Shown piece after piece: positions 1 through 12,700 of a stretch of DNA of 64,000 bases. The stretch spans positions 107,610,130 through 107,674,129 of the forward strand of contig NC_031770.1 of the NCBI RefSeq assembly GCF_001522545.3. The letters are read 5' to 3'. The notes under the pieces were generated by a model that saw only the letters and a program-made list of their open reading frames with translations, did not search any database and was not told where the DNA came from. Within the stretch, counting starts at the first letter, position 1, and the number at the start of each line of letters is the position of its first letter. Made by a program: the position numbers and the translations under genes. The DNA comes from Parus major. Taxonomy: Eukaryota; Chordata; Aves; Passeriformes; Paridae.

Positions 1-273
1 TTAGCAGTGGCTAGACTGGAGGGCAAAGGCTTGCACTCTTTAAAATATTGCTGAGAAATCAGCTGGCTCAGAGAACACTAATAGCAGCCAGAAGAATCTG
101 ATGAGATTAGAAGTATCTGCACAAGCACATGTGGCTTGTTAAAAACATTTCTTCATGAGATTGGAATTATTGTGATATTATTTTCTTTTTTTTTTTTTTT
201 CCTTTTTAAGAAATCTGCCAATTATTTATTTATTTATTTATCTTAATTGACTCAATCCTTTCTTTCTGTCTTT

Positions 274-303
274 CTGGTATTTGTTTACCTGGTATTTGTT
301 TAT
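274..303. repeat. tandem duplication, 15 bp x 2
   Basis: Two adjacent 15-bp copies, 274-288 and 289-303, differ only at the last base. The second copy overlaps the left arm of the hairpin at 301-328. Confidence 0.85.
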
Positions 304-328
304 CCTGGCCAACACTTGGGCCAGGATA
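301..328. repeat. perfect inverted repeat, 10-bp arms
   Basis: The left arm TATCCTGGCC (301-310) is the exact reverse complement of GGCCAGGATA (319-328), with an 8-base loop. I see no T-run or gene boundary that would make it a terminator. A structural or chance origin is possible. Confidence 0.9.
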
Positions 329-3300
329 GGTCGGTCAGTTTAGAAAAGTGTTATTAGCAAAGCTCTCCAAGTTTGTTCCTAGAGAAAATTCTTCTATCTG
401 ATCAATGGTCCTGGGGATTTTTTATTCTCAGTATGATCCTGTCAATCAACAGAAACTACATTTTTCTCAGTTGCCTTTTCCCAGGCTTGCACTTCAATCA
501 GTTGCTTTCCTTAGTCACAGTTGCTGCATTTGAATAAAAGACACAGAAGCAGATGCAGATTCTTGCTCTCTTATATATTATTATTTACGTCCTAAAAGAA
601 GACTGTCCCAACATGCAGCAGATCTCAGGTGAACCAGGGTCTGCCCTGATTTCCATCTCAAAATCATCACCATTTTGCTGAATCTCATTCTGAAATTCTC
701 TTATATATTTGTCTCTATTTTTCATAGAAGAGGGACAAATCACAATCAGCTGATTTCTGTGACATAAAATTGCATCTGTTTTAAAAATATTATGTTTAAA
801 AATGATTTGGCTTATATAAAAAAGAAAATTATCTATAAATGCAATGTGCTTTTTCTAAGATGATTTTCATGTTCTTAAAATCTTCTTAAGATTTCATAAT
901 AAAATCTAAAAGTCCCCAGGCTAATTTCCTTTCAATTAACTGCAACAATATTTCCTTAAATATCTTCATTTTTCATACAGTACTCTAAAATAGATAAAAT
1001 ATAATGATGGATATGAGAAATTAGAGAAAAATTGATCAGCTTTCATCTATAGTGCTGGTTCTGTTTAAATTGAAGTCTCACTCTGCATCCTAACTTTGCA
1101 TTTTACTCATAACTCCATTATAGGCTGATCCAAGATCATGGACAGGTTCAGGCATTCCCTGACCTTTGTTTGGGTTTGAGATCCAAGCTCATGTTTTCAG
1201 ATCTTTAACTTTCACTCACCTTTGTGCTTCTTGGCTTTATCCATTGCCAGAAGCAGGAAATACTGGAAATCCTACATAGAGAAGTGTTTTGCTAAGATTT
1301 TGAGCTCAGTTCTCAAGGCTCAGGATCCATCACCAACGAGATTCTAAAGGGCTCCAGACTCTTTTAGGCAGAATATTTTTGGTGACCTTCCATTGTATTT
1401 AGAATTATAAGTAGTAAATATTAATCATACAGGATTGTATATCTACATTGGCAAAGCAGCATTTATGAAAAGAATCTAAGTGACAAGACAGACATTGCAG
1501 ATTTACAATAACTTTGTTCATAAATTTTTTTGCAAGATGTAAAGAAAGACATAGTGCAGAGAGGGAAGAAGCCAACAATGTGGATTTAATAATCTACATT
1601 TCAGAAATGCAGACCAAATGTCTGTGAAGATGTCCATTTCATCCAAACATTTCTTAGATATATATTTCAAAGCTCCCTGCTCAGTCAATCCAACACTTCA
1701 TTCATATTGGAACCAATATTGATTTTTCTTCTATTAGCAGTGGTATGGGAGTTTTTGAGGACCCCATAGGTTAGTTCCCCTTATTCTCTGTTAGAACTGT
1801 TTGAATTGCCAAGAGGTCATTTTACAGCACAGGTAGGACTAAAGAATATCTGTTTAAAGTCTATTCATCAAACCAGGCCTTCTGAGAAACATTTTTTCCT
1901 ATAGATATCACATAATGATACTGCTTTATCAGATCTAGTGTGGAATATAGAACTACAGGTTACTCCTCTGGTTGCTGCAGGTGAAAAGGCACTGCTAGAG
2001 AGAATGACAGTCTATAGAACAAAGAAAATGGACAACTTTGTTTCCTACAAGAAAGTTCAGCTGAATTGCACATAGCATGAATTTTAAATATATATTTATT
2101 TTATGTTAACTCCTAAACACCTTTCTCCCTCTCTTGTCACCTCCAAGCTAGCCATGACCATTTCCTCAGTGATAAGCAGCAGGATCCTTGTGGATGGGCA
2201 CAGGGGACACTGTTTTAGTGTAGCCCTTCCATCTGATGGGATGAAGGCCCCTGTCTGCATCATCTGAGTTTGGCTAAAATTTAGACAGTGGAAGCCACAC
2301 TTCTGTAAAACCAGAAGCACATGGAAACATTATTTTTTTAAAAAATTAATTGGTGTTTTAAAGAAAAAATGCCCCCTAAGTCTTGTGTCCTCCTTCACAT
2401 GTATTCTTTTAAGCATCAGGAAATTTGCCTTTGTTTATAAATTTTCTAAATGTATTCATTATTCTTGAATTGTTTTTGATATTAAGAAACATTTTTCCAG
2501 TAAGATTTTGCCTCTCTGGTGAATCTTTCATATCTTCATTAATTCTCATGTCTGCAATGAGTTAGTAATTCCAGAGGAGGCAGGAAAGCTGTGAGGTTTA
2601 TGAGGTTTATACTTGTTGAGAAGTTGAAGGAGGTAATGATTTTATTATTGATTTTTTTTTTTTTTATTTTTTTTTTTTGAGAAAACAGCATTAAAATAAT
2701 TTTAAAAATTGCGTCTTTTCATCTGGGATACTTTAACCAAGAGTGATAGGCTGTTTAGTCTGGACTGTGAATTTCAGCATAGACATCAGCAAGGCAGCAT
2801 GTTAAAAATAGCTTTTCCTAGGGGTTTCTCTCAGGTAGTAGACATGTACCCTCTGAGTCACAAATTTCCCATTTCCTGCTTTCAGGAGGGCTGTGCTGGT
2901 TTGGACACTGAACTACAACAGCCCACTCAGTGCTCAGCAGTGAAAAGAGGAGTCCTGCTCCCTTTTCTTCCAGCTCATGTGTAGGGAATGCAGAGAGCAT
3001 TAAGCTGCTTTATTTCCTTGTCCCACATTCCAAACAACACTCGGCCCCAGAAAGGCCCAGAAACCCCATCCAATGTTCTTTTCCAAAGCTTGATATGTCC
3101 ATTTTTTCAACACATGACATAAAAGCCCGAAGAACTCCATGTAAGCCCTCAGGAGCTCCCCACACAGGACTCAGCAGCCTCTCAGAGACCACCACAGCAA
3201 TCATCTTATTCCCCTGTTGCCCCAAATCATTGCCTGTCACCATGTACTGGAGAGATGCTAATCCTGAAAACGCTCCCAAGGATGTGTTTGAATGTGGTGT

Positions 3301-3586
3301 ATTTGAGCTGTGCTCATCAGCTAAGCAGCTCTGAATGGTGGCATTGTCACAGCTCAGCGGGTCGAGCCTCTGCTGCCAAGGGGACCCACCACACGCTGGA
3401 GGAGCTGAAACTGCTGCACCAGTGATGGTGCAACCATGATGAAAGGTTTGAGGGCCACCTTTCCTCCTGCCTGGCTCCCTGGCTGAGGTGTTAGAGCTCA
3501 GCTGGAGCCATGATCCAGCGCTAATGAGCATTTCTAGCTTGCACATGTGAATAGGGACTACTGATGTGTTTAATGTTAAACATGTG

Positions 3587-3606
3587 CTTGCTTGCCTGCC
3601 TGCCTG
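3587..3606. repeat. tetranucleotide microsatellite (CYTG)5
   Basis: Five tandem tetranucleotides, two CTTG units followed by three CCTG units. This is a short simple repeat without flanking gene context. Confidence 0.85.
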
Positions 3607-3688
3607 GAGAGGAGCCTAAAAGCCATGACAGAAAAGCCTATATTAATGAAGGGAATTATTATTCTCTTCCCTTTGAAATCTGGTGGCA

Positions 3689-3725
3689 GAATTCCCAGTG
3701 GGGGAATTCCCAATAGGAATTCCCA
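3689..3725. repeat. three spaced copies of GAATTCCCA
   Basis: Exact 9-mers lie at 3689-3697, 3704-3712 and 3717-3725, with spacings of 15 and 13 bp. This is a small imperfect tandem array and no protein-binding role is evident. Confidence 0.75.
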
Positions 3726-4177
3726 GTAAAGCCAAAGGTGGCACAAGCATGAAGATGTTTCCAGTGCAGGGAGAACAGAGAGCACTCAGGGAGAAAAGGA
3801 GGCAGAGGTGCTATAAAGCTTCTTAGTGCAGAAGAAGGACACCAGGTGGTAACTGCAGGGACATGAGCAGTGCTGCCAGGCTCTGTTCTGGTCCCATGGG
3901 GGTTCAGAGTGGAGCAGGGACCAGGCAGTGCAATGCCAAGACATGTTCCACTCTATCTCCAGCCACACTCCCTGTGCTGGTATCCCACAGCACAACGATG
4001 CCTCCATTGTGTCTGCCTCACTCTTATTATGAAGTGGCTTGTCTAAAGAAAACTAAGAAGGGTGGGGGAATTTATTATTTTTTTATGTATACATGGAGTA
4101 AAAACAATCTAAATATGCTTTAATGGTTCTCAACATGATACTGTCAATTCTCACCACAGGGTGGAATTTGTTGGTGG

Positions 4178-4201
4178 AAATTAAATTAAATTAAATTAAA
4201 A
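4178..4201. repeat. pentanucleotide repeat (AAATT)n
   Basis: Almost five uninterrupted copies of a 5-bp AAATT unit. It is an A/T-rich microsatellite and no transposon tail can be recognised next to it. Confidence 0.9.
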
Positions 4202-5010
4202 CAGAAAAGCTTGGCTATTGCTAATGGGTACTACTGGGAGCCCTAAAAGCAGTTTGCAGTGTAAAACCATTACAGGAGTGAACATCCTTTAATTCCCAGA
4301 ATTGCTTGGGTTTCACAGGGTCATTTTAGCCTATTCTGCTGCACTGCTGAGAAGTTGCTCTTTCCCTGTCTCTCTAGATCTATAAACTCTGAAGAATTTG
4401 GGAAATGGCTACGGGCACCAAATTAGTCTTTTTCACTCCTTTTTTTTCCCCTCCTTCATTAAATTAACTACTTTCATTTGGAAATAAGCAATAAGTAAGT
4501 AGAATTTGCAAACAGCAGATTTCTCTACTCTTTCATTAAGAAAGTTTTTAAGTGCTTTCAGGAAATGAGAGGTTATCCCCAGCTTTGTGAGTAAACCATG
4601 GTGTAAAATACAAGTGGGATTCTGATTAAATTATTGAAGCAGAAAGATTGCAGCTTTTTTTAAGGAGCATGCTTCAGAGTAAATGAACAGAATATTCCAG
4701 ATACTGCAACAGGGTCTTCAGCTCTAGTTTCTGGTTTGGGTTTTTGGGGTCTGTGTTTGTTTTTTGGTTTTAAATTACCTATTCTACAATATAAAAACTC
4801 TATATAAATATACATATATATTCAGAGTATTTATCTACATTATTTATTTCAATAATGCTGTGAAGTTTGTTGGGCTAGAAAGCGGCATAAAGAGGAAAAC
4901 TTACACTTTTGAAAGGGCACTATTATTTCTGTGTCTTTGATTTGGTTCCCACTGGAATAAACAAGAACCACACCATTAGTTGTGTGGAAGCAGGATCTCA
5001 ACTTCACAGA

Positions 5011-5600
5011 CCCGAAAGTTTGGCAGTCCCTTGGAGGACAAGGTAATTGGCTGTGCAGCAATCCGAGCCTTGCAGTGGGCACAGCGCGTTTTGAAGGCGT
5101 TCAGAGCCGTCCTTGGGCGAGGGCGTGATGCTTGCAAAGGACCCCAGTGAATCCCCCGCTGTTTTAAAACGAGATTAAGCCATCATGGGATGTGGACTGG
5201 CTAACCCCAAACCAGACACATTCGCCTGCAGCGCAGCCGCTAAATTGGTCTGACATCAGGAACCGCAGTGAAGGAGCTTGGCCTCAGAAGTGAGTCAAAG
5301 CAGCATCTTTGTCACCAGTCATTTTCTATTTATAATGACACAGATCTATTTTATAATCACGGGGAGGCACAACAGGAGTGTGCTTTGTTCTGCCTAAATC
5401 GCATTTCTCGTGCGGGTGCGTTTAAACACAGCCCTTGGCCCCTTGCCCCACACCACACACACCCAGGGCGGGCAGCTCTGGCACAACAATGCACACCCTG
5501 TCGTGCTTGAATGAGCAAAGCCTCCAGTGCTGGAGCAATAAACTCCTTCTAAATGGCTTAAAAATGTTCCCTTAAGTGCACCGAGCTGCCCTGCTGCTGC
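5011..5600. promoter_or_regulatory. CpG-enriched patch, possible regulatory element
   Basis: About 14 CpG dinucleotides fall between 5011 and 5265, and about seven or eight more between 5350 and 5585. Flanking kilobases have almost none. A MEF2-type motif, CTATTTATAA, lies at 5326-5335. The patch has no long ORF and matches no repeat I know. Retained CpGs in AT-rich DNA suggest a selected or unmethylated element such as an enhancer or minor promoter, but this is inference from composition alone. Confidence 0.3.
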
Positions 5601-5795
5601 CTCACTTCTCATTTCCAATGCTGTTCTGTTTCTAAGCCTTGTGTTTCAAAGAAACCAGGAGTGTGTTTTGTTGTTTAGTGGTGGAAATTGCTGGACATTA
5701 ATAACTGTAAGAATTTGGGGTGAAAAACTCCACTCCCCAGCCCAGCCCTCTTTCCTGGTGCAAACCTGACAGCTTTTACTCCTGTGTTTTCACAG

Positions 5796-5879
5796 GCTAT
5801 GAACAAATTCCCAATAGCTGCTTGGTTTGGTTCCTGGAGAATGGGGTCCTCATCTGTGCAAACTCTCACAGCTATGATG
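5796..5879 (+). other. candidate internal exon (unproven)
   Basis: An 84-bp open segment follows a pyrimidine-rich tract ending in TTTTCACAG and is followed by GTAACC, a moderate splice donor. Both ends are in phase 1. The frame entering at the second codon position reads YEQIPNSCLVWFLENGVLIC and onward to SHSYD without a stop. I do not recognise the peptide. The CTTTTT repeat and a gap begin 26 bp downstream. A chance pseudo-exon is more likely than not. Confidence 0.17.
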
Positions 5880-5904
5880 GTAACCCCTCTTTGCTTCCTT
5901 TTGT

Positions 5905-5957
5905 CTTTTTCTTTTTCTTTTTCTTTTTCTTTTTCTTTTTCTTTTTCTTTTTCTTTT
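5905..5957. repeat. microsatellite (CTTTTT)n
   Basis: About nine copies of a hexanucleotide CTTTTT run directly into an assembly gap. Confidence 0.97.
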
Positions 5958-5982
5958 NNNNNNNNNNNNNNNNNNNNNNNNN
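5958..5982. other. assembly gap, 25 N
   Basis: A run of 25 N lies between a CTTTTT repeat and a poly-T tract. The true repeat length is therefore unknown. ORFs spanning it are artefacts. Confidence 0.99.

Positions 5983-6022
<40 letters not shown>
5983..6022. repeat. poly-T tract, 40 T
   Basis: Forty uninterrupted T residues follow the gap. Read on the minus strand this is poly-A, but no retroposed gene body can be recognised beside it. It probably belongs to the interrupted simple repeat. Confidence 0.95.
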
Positions 6023-6026
<4 letters not shown>

Positions 6027-7454
6027 GAAGGGTCCTGCTCTGTATTTCCTAGAAAATTATGGTTTTGTGATCAATAGATTCATTTTTGTAACCTGTTTTC
6101 AGTTCTAAAGCCTGAAGATCAAAACCAAGTTGTACAGTAAGATTTGTGGGTGAGCAGAAGTGCTTTTTTCCCCTCCCAAACCTACTCGTTTTCAAATCCT
6201 GACTCATTTGGAGCACAATTCTGGTTACTTTGAGGAGGTCTGAGGTTGAAAGAGAGGAAGGGGAGCCCCACAGAGAGAGGATAGCAGAAGCCAGTCTGGA
6301 AGTCTCAAGAGAGGTGTGGACAAGTTTCCTATCAGTGGGTGAGCAGAGAGCTGCATGGCCCCAATGGACCCACAGTTACTTAAAACCTTCACTGATATTC
6401 AAAGGCAAAATTTGGGCAGTGGACCATGACATGATGATCAGACATGGTACATCTTCAGGGCAAAAAAACAATCAAAAAAAGAGCTCATTTGTAAGGACAC
6501 TCAAATTTTTAGCTATTGGTCATGACCTGAGTTCATATTGACTGGATTTTCTCCTCCAAAATGTCATTAATCCCAGAAATGGCTAATGGCTTCAGGGCTC
6601 CCACCTGAAGTACTGGGCTAAAACCAAAATCAAAAACTCATATGGAGAATTACCTCATATCAGGAATTACCTTAAAACTCAGACCTGATAAGATTCAAAG
6701 AAAAGCAATTTATTTGTAAACGGCTATTTTATAGTTTCTGACAGTGAAAAGTAACTGTGTATCCAGAGGGCACCATCGGATAAGAAAGCAAGCCTGGATC
6801 CCTTTGTGTACTTGTGTTTTTCAGCCAAGGAAGATTCTTCTTAATGTGCAATTTTAGATTAGATTGCAACCTTTTGGAGTAGGAACTATGTATTTGTTCT
6901 CTGCATGTGCATCTCTTTACATGACAGGACCCTGATTAGAGCCTTTGTGGGCTGTTCTACCCTCATAATCTGTAATAATAGGAAAAATATAATTAATATG
7001 TCATTGCAGTTTACCTTTAATATTATGATTGTGAGACTGTACTCTGTCAACTGTGAATAAAATAATGTCCTTTTTGTATAATAGGTAGTATATTTTATTA
7101 TTGAAGAAAGAGTTAAATTTAATTTTTAAACAGATAAAGTATCTGCTCATTGTTTTATTTTAAGCTTTTGAATAGATAAGCAAATATATGTCTTGTATCC
7201 TTCAAATGAGTATGTGTTAAATGAAGAAAACCACCTTCCTGAATTGGAGCTGTTTATAATTATATTCCAAGAGTGATTAACACCTTTTAATTTGAATAAA
7301 AATGGTTTATTTTCTCATTGGGTTATTGCTGGACCTTTGTTTAATTTTGTTGGGCTTTTTTTTTTTTTAAACAGGCGACTTTTCTTTGCCTGCAAAAAAA
7401 CCAAGTGTGCCCAGAGCTTGAATACAGCTATACTCATCCTTTGCTCTAAGACAG
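6023..7454. other. noncoding stretch
   Basis: Unique AT-rich sequence. The only notable ORF is 103 codons (6230-6541, plus strand) and has no recognisable domain. I see no repeats or RNA genes. Confidence 0.65.
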
Positions 7455-7458
7455 GGAT

Positions 7459-7890
7459 ATGAGAACTTGTGGGGTTATAGTACACATCTATAAAATAATG
7501 GAGGGGGTGAAATGGGGTACAACCATTCACTATTTCTCATATCAGAGGTTGTGCATTCCTAATGAAATAATCAAGCACAAGTTTAAAGAAATCAGAAAGA
7601 AAAGCCTTTTTACACAATGTGTAATTAAACTTTGGAGCCCTTTACTGGATGATGCTGAGCAGATCCAAATGAATATGGGGCTCAGCTTCCTGGAGAACAG
7701 ATCCATAAGTGCTGTGAAACTCGAAACTTTGGAAGTAATGTCCAAGTCAAGAAGTCCAGAAGTAGCAGGGCTGAGAGGAAGTCCATGAGGAAGTAGGTTT
7801 CCATTTGCCTCATTTCTTATATTGTTTCTGCTGTGAGAGATTAGACACAGCCACAGGAGGGCTGAGTACTTTGGCTCCAGGATGTCCTTT
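7459..7890 (+). mobile_element. ancient CR1-like LINE 3' fragment
   Basis: The segment reads CTATAAAATAATGGAGGGGG, then TTTTTACACAATGTGTAATT, then a tract corresponding to the end of the CR1 reverse-transcriptase ORF, then TGAGAGATTAGACACAGCC. I recall this order from the old CR1 subfamilies shared with reptiles. It diverges more than the other CR1 copies in this window and lacks their ATTCTATG tail. The 109-codon ORF at 7459-7788 is a relic of CR1 sequence and not a host gene. Confidence 0.6.
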
Positions 7891-10800
7891 CTGGGATTAC
7901 AGTACACAAATGTGAAGTATTTTAAATTGAATTCCAGCTCAGAACTTTGAATTTATCTTCCCTGAAGCAAACCAGCTCCAGAGGTGCTTTAGATACAGAA
8001 GCTCAGAATCCCTCTCATAGCAAATGACAGGAAATCACATTCCATATGAAACAAGAATTCATCATCCAACAGCTGCAGCTGGAGGGGAACAAGCAGGATT
8101 TCTCTTAATTTACATATCAACTTCTCTTCTGGTCCTAAAGATTGTACCCAATTGGTCACATCTCTCTAGTCCTGCATTGCTCTGGTACCATATATATCTC
8201 TTTTGATGTTGTGTGTGATATAAAAATGGGCATTTGTTTCAAATTCTCCAGACCCAAGGTGGTAAGTGCCAGCCCAATGTTTCTGCTCAAACTAGTGCTG
8301 AAATGCCATTTCACTTGTCCAACATTGTACTAATCCAGGGCCTTGGTTGATTGCTTTTGGATGAAGTCCTAAATGTGTAAACACCCAGATGCACCTTCAT
8401 AGCAGATGTGATCTTTCCCTTTCTCTCCTGTCGTGGAAGCATAAAAGAAAACCAGGGAATGTGAAAAATTCACCATCAGACATATCAAAGAATTAATAAA
8501 CACCTTTTTTTTTTGCTTAATTTGTAGCCAGTCCTGAATGGAAGTTCAGCTTTGCTGTTCAGTGACTCAGCTGCTGAAGGTTGCTACGCACTGCTGTGGC
8601 TGATGGGGAACACTGCTGTGCATTTTGTCATAGAAACACACACCTTGCACAGCTCCATCCTGTCACTGTCATGCCAGAACCACAGGTATGAGACTGCTCC
8701 ATCCTGATGACCATCTCTGACAGGGGTCAGTATCCAATAATTCACAGGGGGCTGCCAGGAACCCCAACCCTTGAGGTTTGACCTACTGACCATACACAAA
8801 AAATGTTTGACATTGGTGGTTTTTCTAGTGTTTATTTAATTAAAAATTATTCCCTATAGCTCTGTCCCCTCTCATTGTACAAACAAACCTAACACTGGTT
8901 TCAGGCTCTCTGGACACTGGTCTAAGTGATGTTTGACTTCCAGTAAAACTGTGTTCATCAGATCCATTAGGTGCTGTGTAAAATAAGTGGCTTCTGAGCA
9001 TAAGTGATTGTGATTGCAGATCTGAATGATGAAAAATGGGGTGAGTAACAACCTGGATCACTTATCACTTCTCCTGTCTTTATTTTATCATTCCTTATGC
9101 ATTTGCTCTGAGCAAAGCCAAACCCTTTCCACAGCAGTGTCTCACTGCTGCTGGTCCTTTTTTTGGTCATTCAGTCTCTGAAAATTCACTTCTACCCAGG
9201 TAATCGCTCTCTCTGACAGGAATTTGTAGTGCTGTCTCTCCCTGCTTGCCATGTATAAAATAGAGCCCTTGATGGGCTCCACAGAGCTGCTGGCACCTCT
9301 TCCTTCACCGATGGGGTAGGGGGAAGCTTTGTTAAGGAGGGTTTATTTTGGGTTTTCTTTTTTATCTGAATACCTGATGTAACACTCCACACGTCCTGCT
9401 CGACATGCTGCAATCAGTCCAGTCTGTGCCAGACAAGAGTTTAGACATTTCAGGTGTCATCCATCCTTCATATTTCATGCATGCCTTTCCTTTCATGAGC
9501 CCAGCAGATGCCTTTAATTGCCAGCCTTCACTTCTTGGCTTTCCAAGGAGCAGCAGAGGAGCTATGGAGTCCCTCTGGCGAAGGATGAAACGAAGGGGCC
9601 CAGCAGTGTTATGACATTTTCTTGCACTGAATTGGCTTTGGGAAGAATGGCCTCTTTCCTCCCATTAGATAAGCACAGAAATCTTAAGCAGATGCTTGCA
9701 AAACATCAAACAAATATATACTTTAGAAAAATAAATATAGGCTATACCCACATGCCCCATTATCTGTCCAATATTCAGCCACTGCTGATGGGATCTAGCC
9801 TTTCTCTGGAGAAGCCAGGAGGAAAACCCACAGTTTGGTCACTCCTCAGCAGGACTGGAACTGGCTCCTCCACCATCCCAGAGCCCAGCATGGCCATACC
9901 AGTGGCTGGTGGTGAATTTCCAACCCACCCTGTTGTTCAGCAGCTAGAGGGAAACACAGCCCTCTTCTCTCTTGGCTGTTGTGTGTACACCCCAGGGACT
10001 TTAATCTGTTTGAGTTTCCCCCTAAATCAGCATTGCAGAATGCAAAGGGGAATTTAATGCCATAGGGAAGAAGGTGCAGCAGTTTGAAAAGTCTAAAGTG
10101 CCAAAAACAAGAAGAAAGGGTGTTTTTTTAATTGCATAAAGCCTTGTAACCCTTATGCTCCTGAATTTTAGAGCAGAGATAATAGAGGGGATTTCTTTTG
10201 GTTCTCTTGCACTGAAAGCCACAGGTTTTGGGAAAAGCTGGATGGAAGTACATTCATTGGGAAATGTGAGAAGGAATTTATTGCAAGAAGTCCCCCTTCC
10301 CTCAACCCTTTGTTAAAACAACATTAAAGAACATTATTGGTGCCAAGGGAAGGACTTTGAAGAACCTGCAGGAGCTCAGGTCGCTCGTGTAATCCTCATC
10401 CAAGTCCTGGTGTGGACGGGTTGTGGTACCAGCTTTCATCAGCTCATGCACCACATCCTGCACAGCTCCTGCCCTGCCGGTGCCCTGAACGGGTGATGCA
10501 ATTTGTTTTCTTGGCACAGAGTGGTGCTGGGCCTTCCTTATTCCTTATTGCTCAGACTGTTAGGAAACTCTTTAAAACACCATGTCATTGTATCATGTGC
10601 TTTCTGCAGCAGTGTTGTTTGTGACTGCTTCACAAACACACATCAGATCACTTCTTGTCCCCAAGGGGCACAGGATGATGTTTCACAGCACGGGAACCAA
10701 GACTCAAAACTTAAGAGATGAGTTTTCACTTCAGATGCTCCATTTCACCTATTAAAGATGTGATTTTTGCACTGTGCTGTGATTTCAGGAGCTGCTGTAT

Positions 10801-12270
10801 CAATAAACTCAATTTATTGGGATGACTCCCAACCTCTGGGACAAACTGGCATGAACTGACTCCTGTCCATGCTGGTTTACCCTCCTCAACTGAACAGCTG
10901 CCTGCAAATGCTTATTAGAAACACCCCCTGGACAAATGAGCTTCCAGCTGATTTCAAAGGTTGGTTTGGGAGGGTACTAGATGGCCTGAGCCAAGATACA
11001 CATGTATTTATATATTTATATATAAAAATTATAAATGGATATACATATATCCACTAAGTAGCAAAGGCAGGTATTTGGGTTATGGTTCCAAGTGCAGCTG
11101 TGACTGCTCAGAAGCTCCTGCCCCTCAGCTGCTGCCTCAGGTCCCAGTGCATATAAAAAGTAGCAAATCTGGGGCAGATGAGCAATATTTGATCTTTCCT
11201 GACTCTGGAGTGACTTTGCAATCATAGTAATGTTTTACTGTAGTTTTGCTTCGTATAATGTTTTGTACACTTATGCACACCTATCTTTACATGCAGATGC
11301 ACACATCTACAGTGACATCCTTCCCTCTGAGCAGCATTTTAACTCTGGGTTTTCCCTTACCATCCTTAATGATGGTAGAAAATCAGTGCAGCTGGGATTT
11401 GAGCCACCACAGGACCAGCTGGCTTTGGCACCACGTCTCTGCTGCATCACAAGTGTTTAGAAGGTTATTTATCACACCACAGCCAGAGTGCTGCTGCCTG
11501 TCTGCTCTGCTGGGAATATTCCCCATCCCTTGCCACTGGCATGATTCCCCAGGGAGAACCCCACAGATGTTGGAGCCAGTGCTGGAGCTCTGCAACCAGC
11601 ACTCATATTTATGGTGCACAGGGTAAAATCTTTATTCATAAAGCAGCAGCTTTAGCTTTTCATTGTCAGCGTGGATGTTGAACTAATCAGAAAGGGGAGC
11701 AGGGGAAGGGTGGGGACAGGAAAAGAGGAGTTTGTGGGAACATAACAATGTTAAAGAAAAAAACTCTGCTTGCTGTCAGTTAAGTCTCTCCATTAGTTAC
11801 CTCTACTATTATGGATTCATTTTAAGATCCAGACTTCAATATACATAACTTTAAATCACTAACATCCTTCATGGCTCTGTGATTTGCTGGTTCCATATGT
11901 AGCCTCTTGGCCCATTGTGTTGGCACAGGTTCAACTCTTGTTCTTCCTTTGGGTTACAGTTTCCTCGCTTTGATGGGAGGGGAAGAAGAGGGAGAGAGCA
12001 AGAAAGGGATGGTGAGACAGAAGGCAAGTGATGGTGGAGAGCGAAAGGATGAGAGGAAAGGAGAGGAGCAAAAGGAAAAGTTAAAATAATCCAAAGAGAG
12101 AGAAACAGCTTAAAATAAATCAGGAGTAAAGCAGAGTGGAAAGAGCAGAGGAAAACAATGAGAGGTGTTGTCATGAGCAGCTATCCCCACCTTGCTGCTT
12201 GTGGCAGTGCTGGGATGCTGTGGAGTGGGAGGAGAGGGCTGATGCAGCCTTTCCTGAGCTCCTGGAGTGG

Positions 12271-12316
12271 CAGTGCCAGCCTGCCCCGGGTCCCAGTGCC
12301 AGCCTGCCCCTTGTCC
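12271..12316. repeat. tandem duplication, 23 bp x 2
   Basis: Copies 12271-12293 and 12294-12316 share CAGTGCCAGCCTGCCCC and differ by two bases (GG versus TT). This is a recent-looking local duplication in a GC-richer patch. Confidence 0.9.
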
Positions 12317-12335
12317 CCTTGCAAGCAGGCTCAGT

Positions 12336-12700
12336 CTGCCTGAGCTTTATAATTAAGCCTGCTGAGATTTTGCCTAGGGTCTGGGCTGACAGCTGTATTG
12401 AATTTTGGTTTATTGTGTGATTTATCAGGGCCGTCGATGGGCGTTTGGGTGATTTAGTGCTGCAAAAATACCTTGGAATGCAATGCACAGCAATATCTGC
12501 ATTATTAATAACAATAATAATAAAGATAAATGTCCCTCCTCAGAGCTTTCGATGGCTGTGCCACTCAATTTAACATTTTAACAGTGGCATGTGGCCTCTC
12601 CATGGCACCTGGTAGCGTCTGATGGATTTGAACAGGCAAAGAAAAGGTTATTTGTCAAACACTCAGCCTCAACTGTACAGTATTTTGAAAGCTCCAGGTC
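12336..12700. promoter_or_regulatory. possible conserved noncoding element
   Basis: This segment has isolated CpGs retained at 12432-12442, 12549 and 12614, homeodomain-type TAATTA or TTATTAATAA cores, a GGAATG TEAD-type core and a short AAT repeat. No ORF or repeat family explains it. The texture resembles vertebrate enhancers, but only cross-species alignment could establish that. Confidence 0.2.

Larger units (their letters stand above)
1..4990. other. AT-rich noncoding stretch
   Basis: No recognisable gene or mobile element. ORFs are short apart from one of 178 codons on the minus strand (3010-3546), which has no recognisable domain and skewed low-complexity content. The stretch holds T-rich tracts (181-206 and 2649-2680), a short ATTT repeat (219-241) and the small repeats listed separately. 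It most resembles ordinary avian intergenic or intronic DNA. Confidence 0.7.

Noticed and set aside
3010..3546. 178-codon minus-strand ORF
   Set aside because: No recognisable domain or supporting splice or promoter signals. The length is within chance for a 64-kb window.
9518..10057. 179-codon plus-strand ORF
   Set aside because: Similar length to chance ORFs, unfamiliar composition and no family resemblance.
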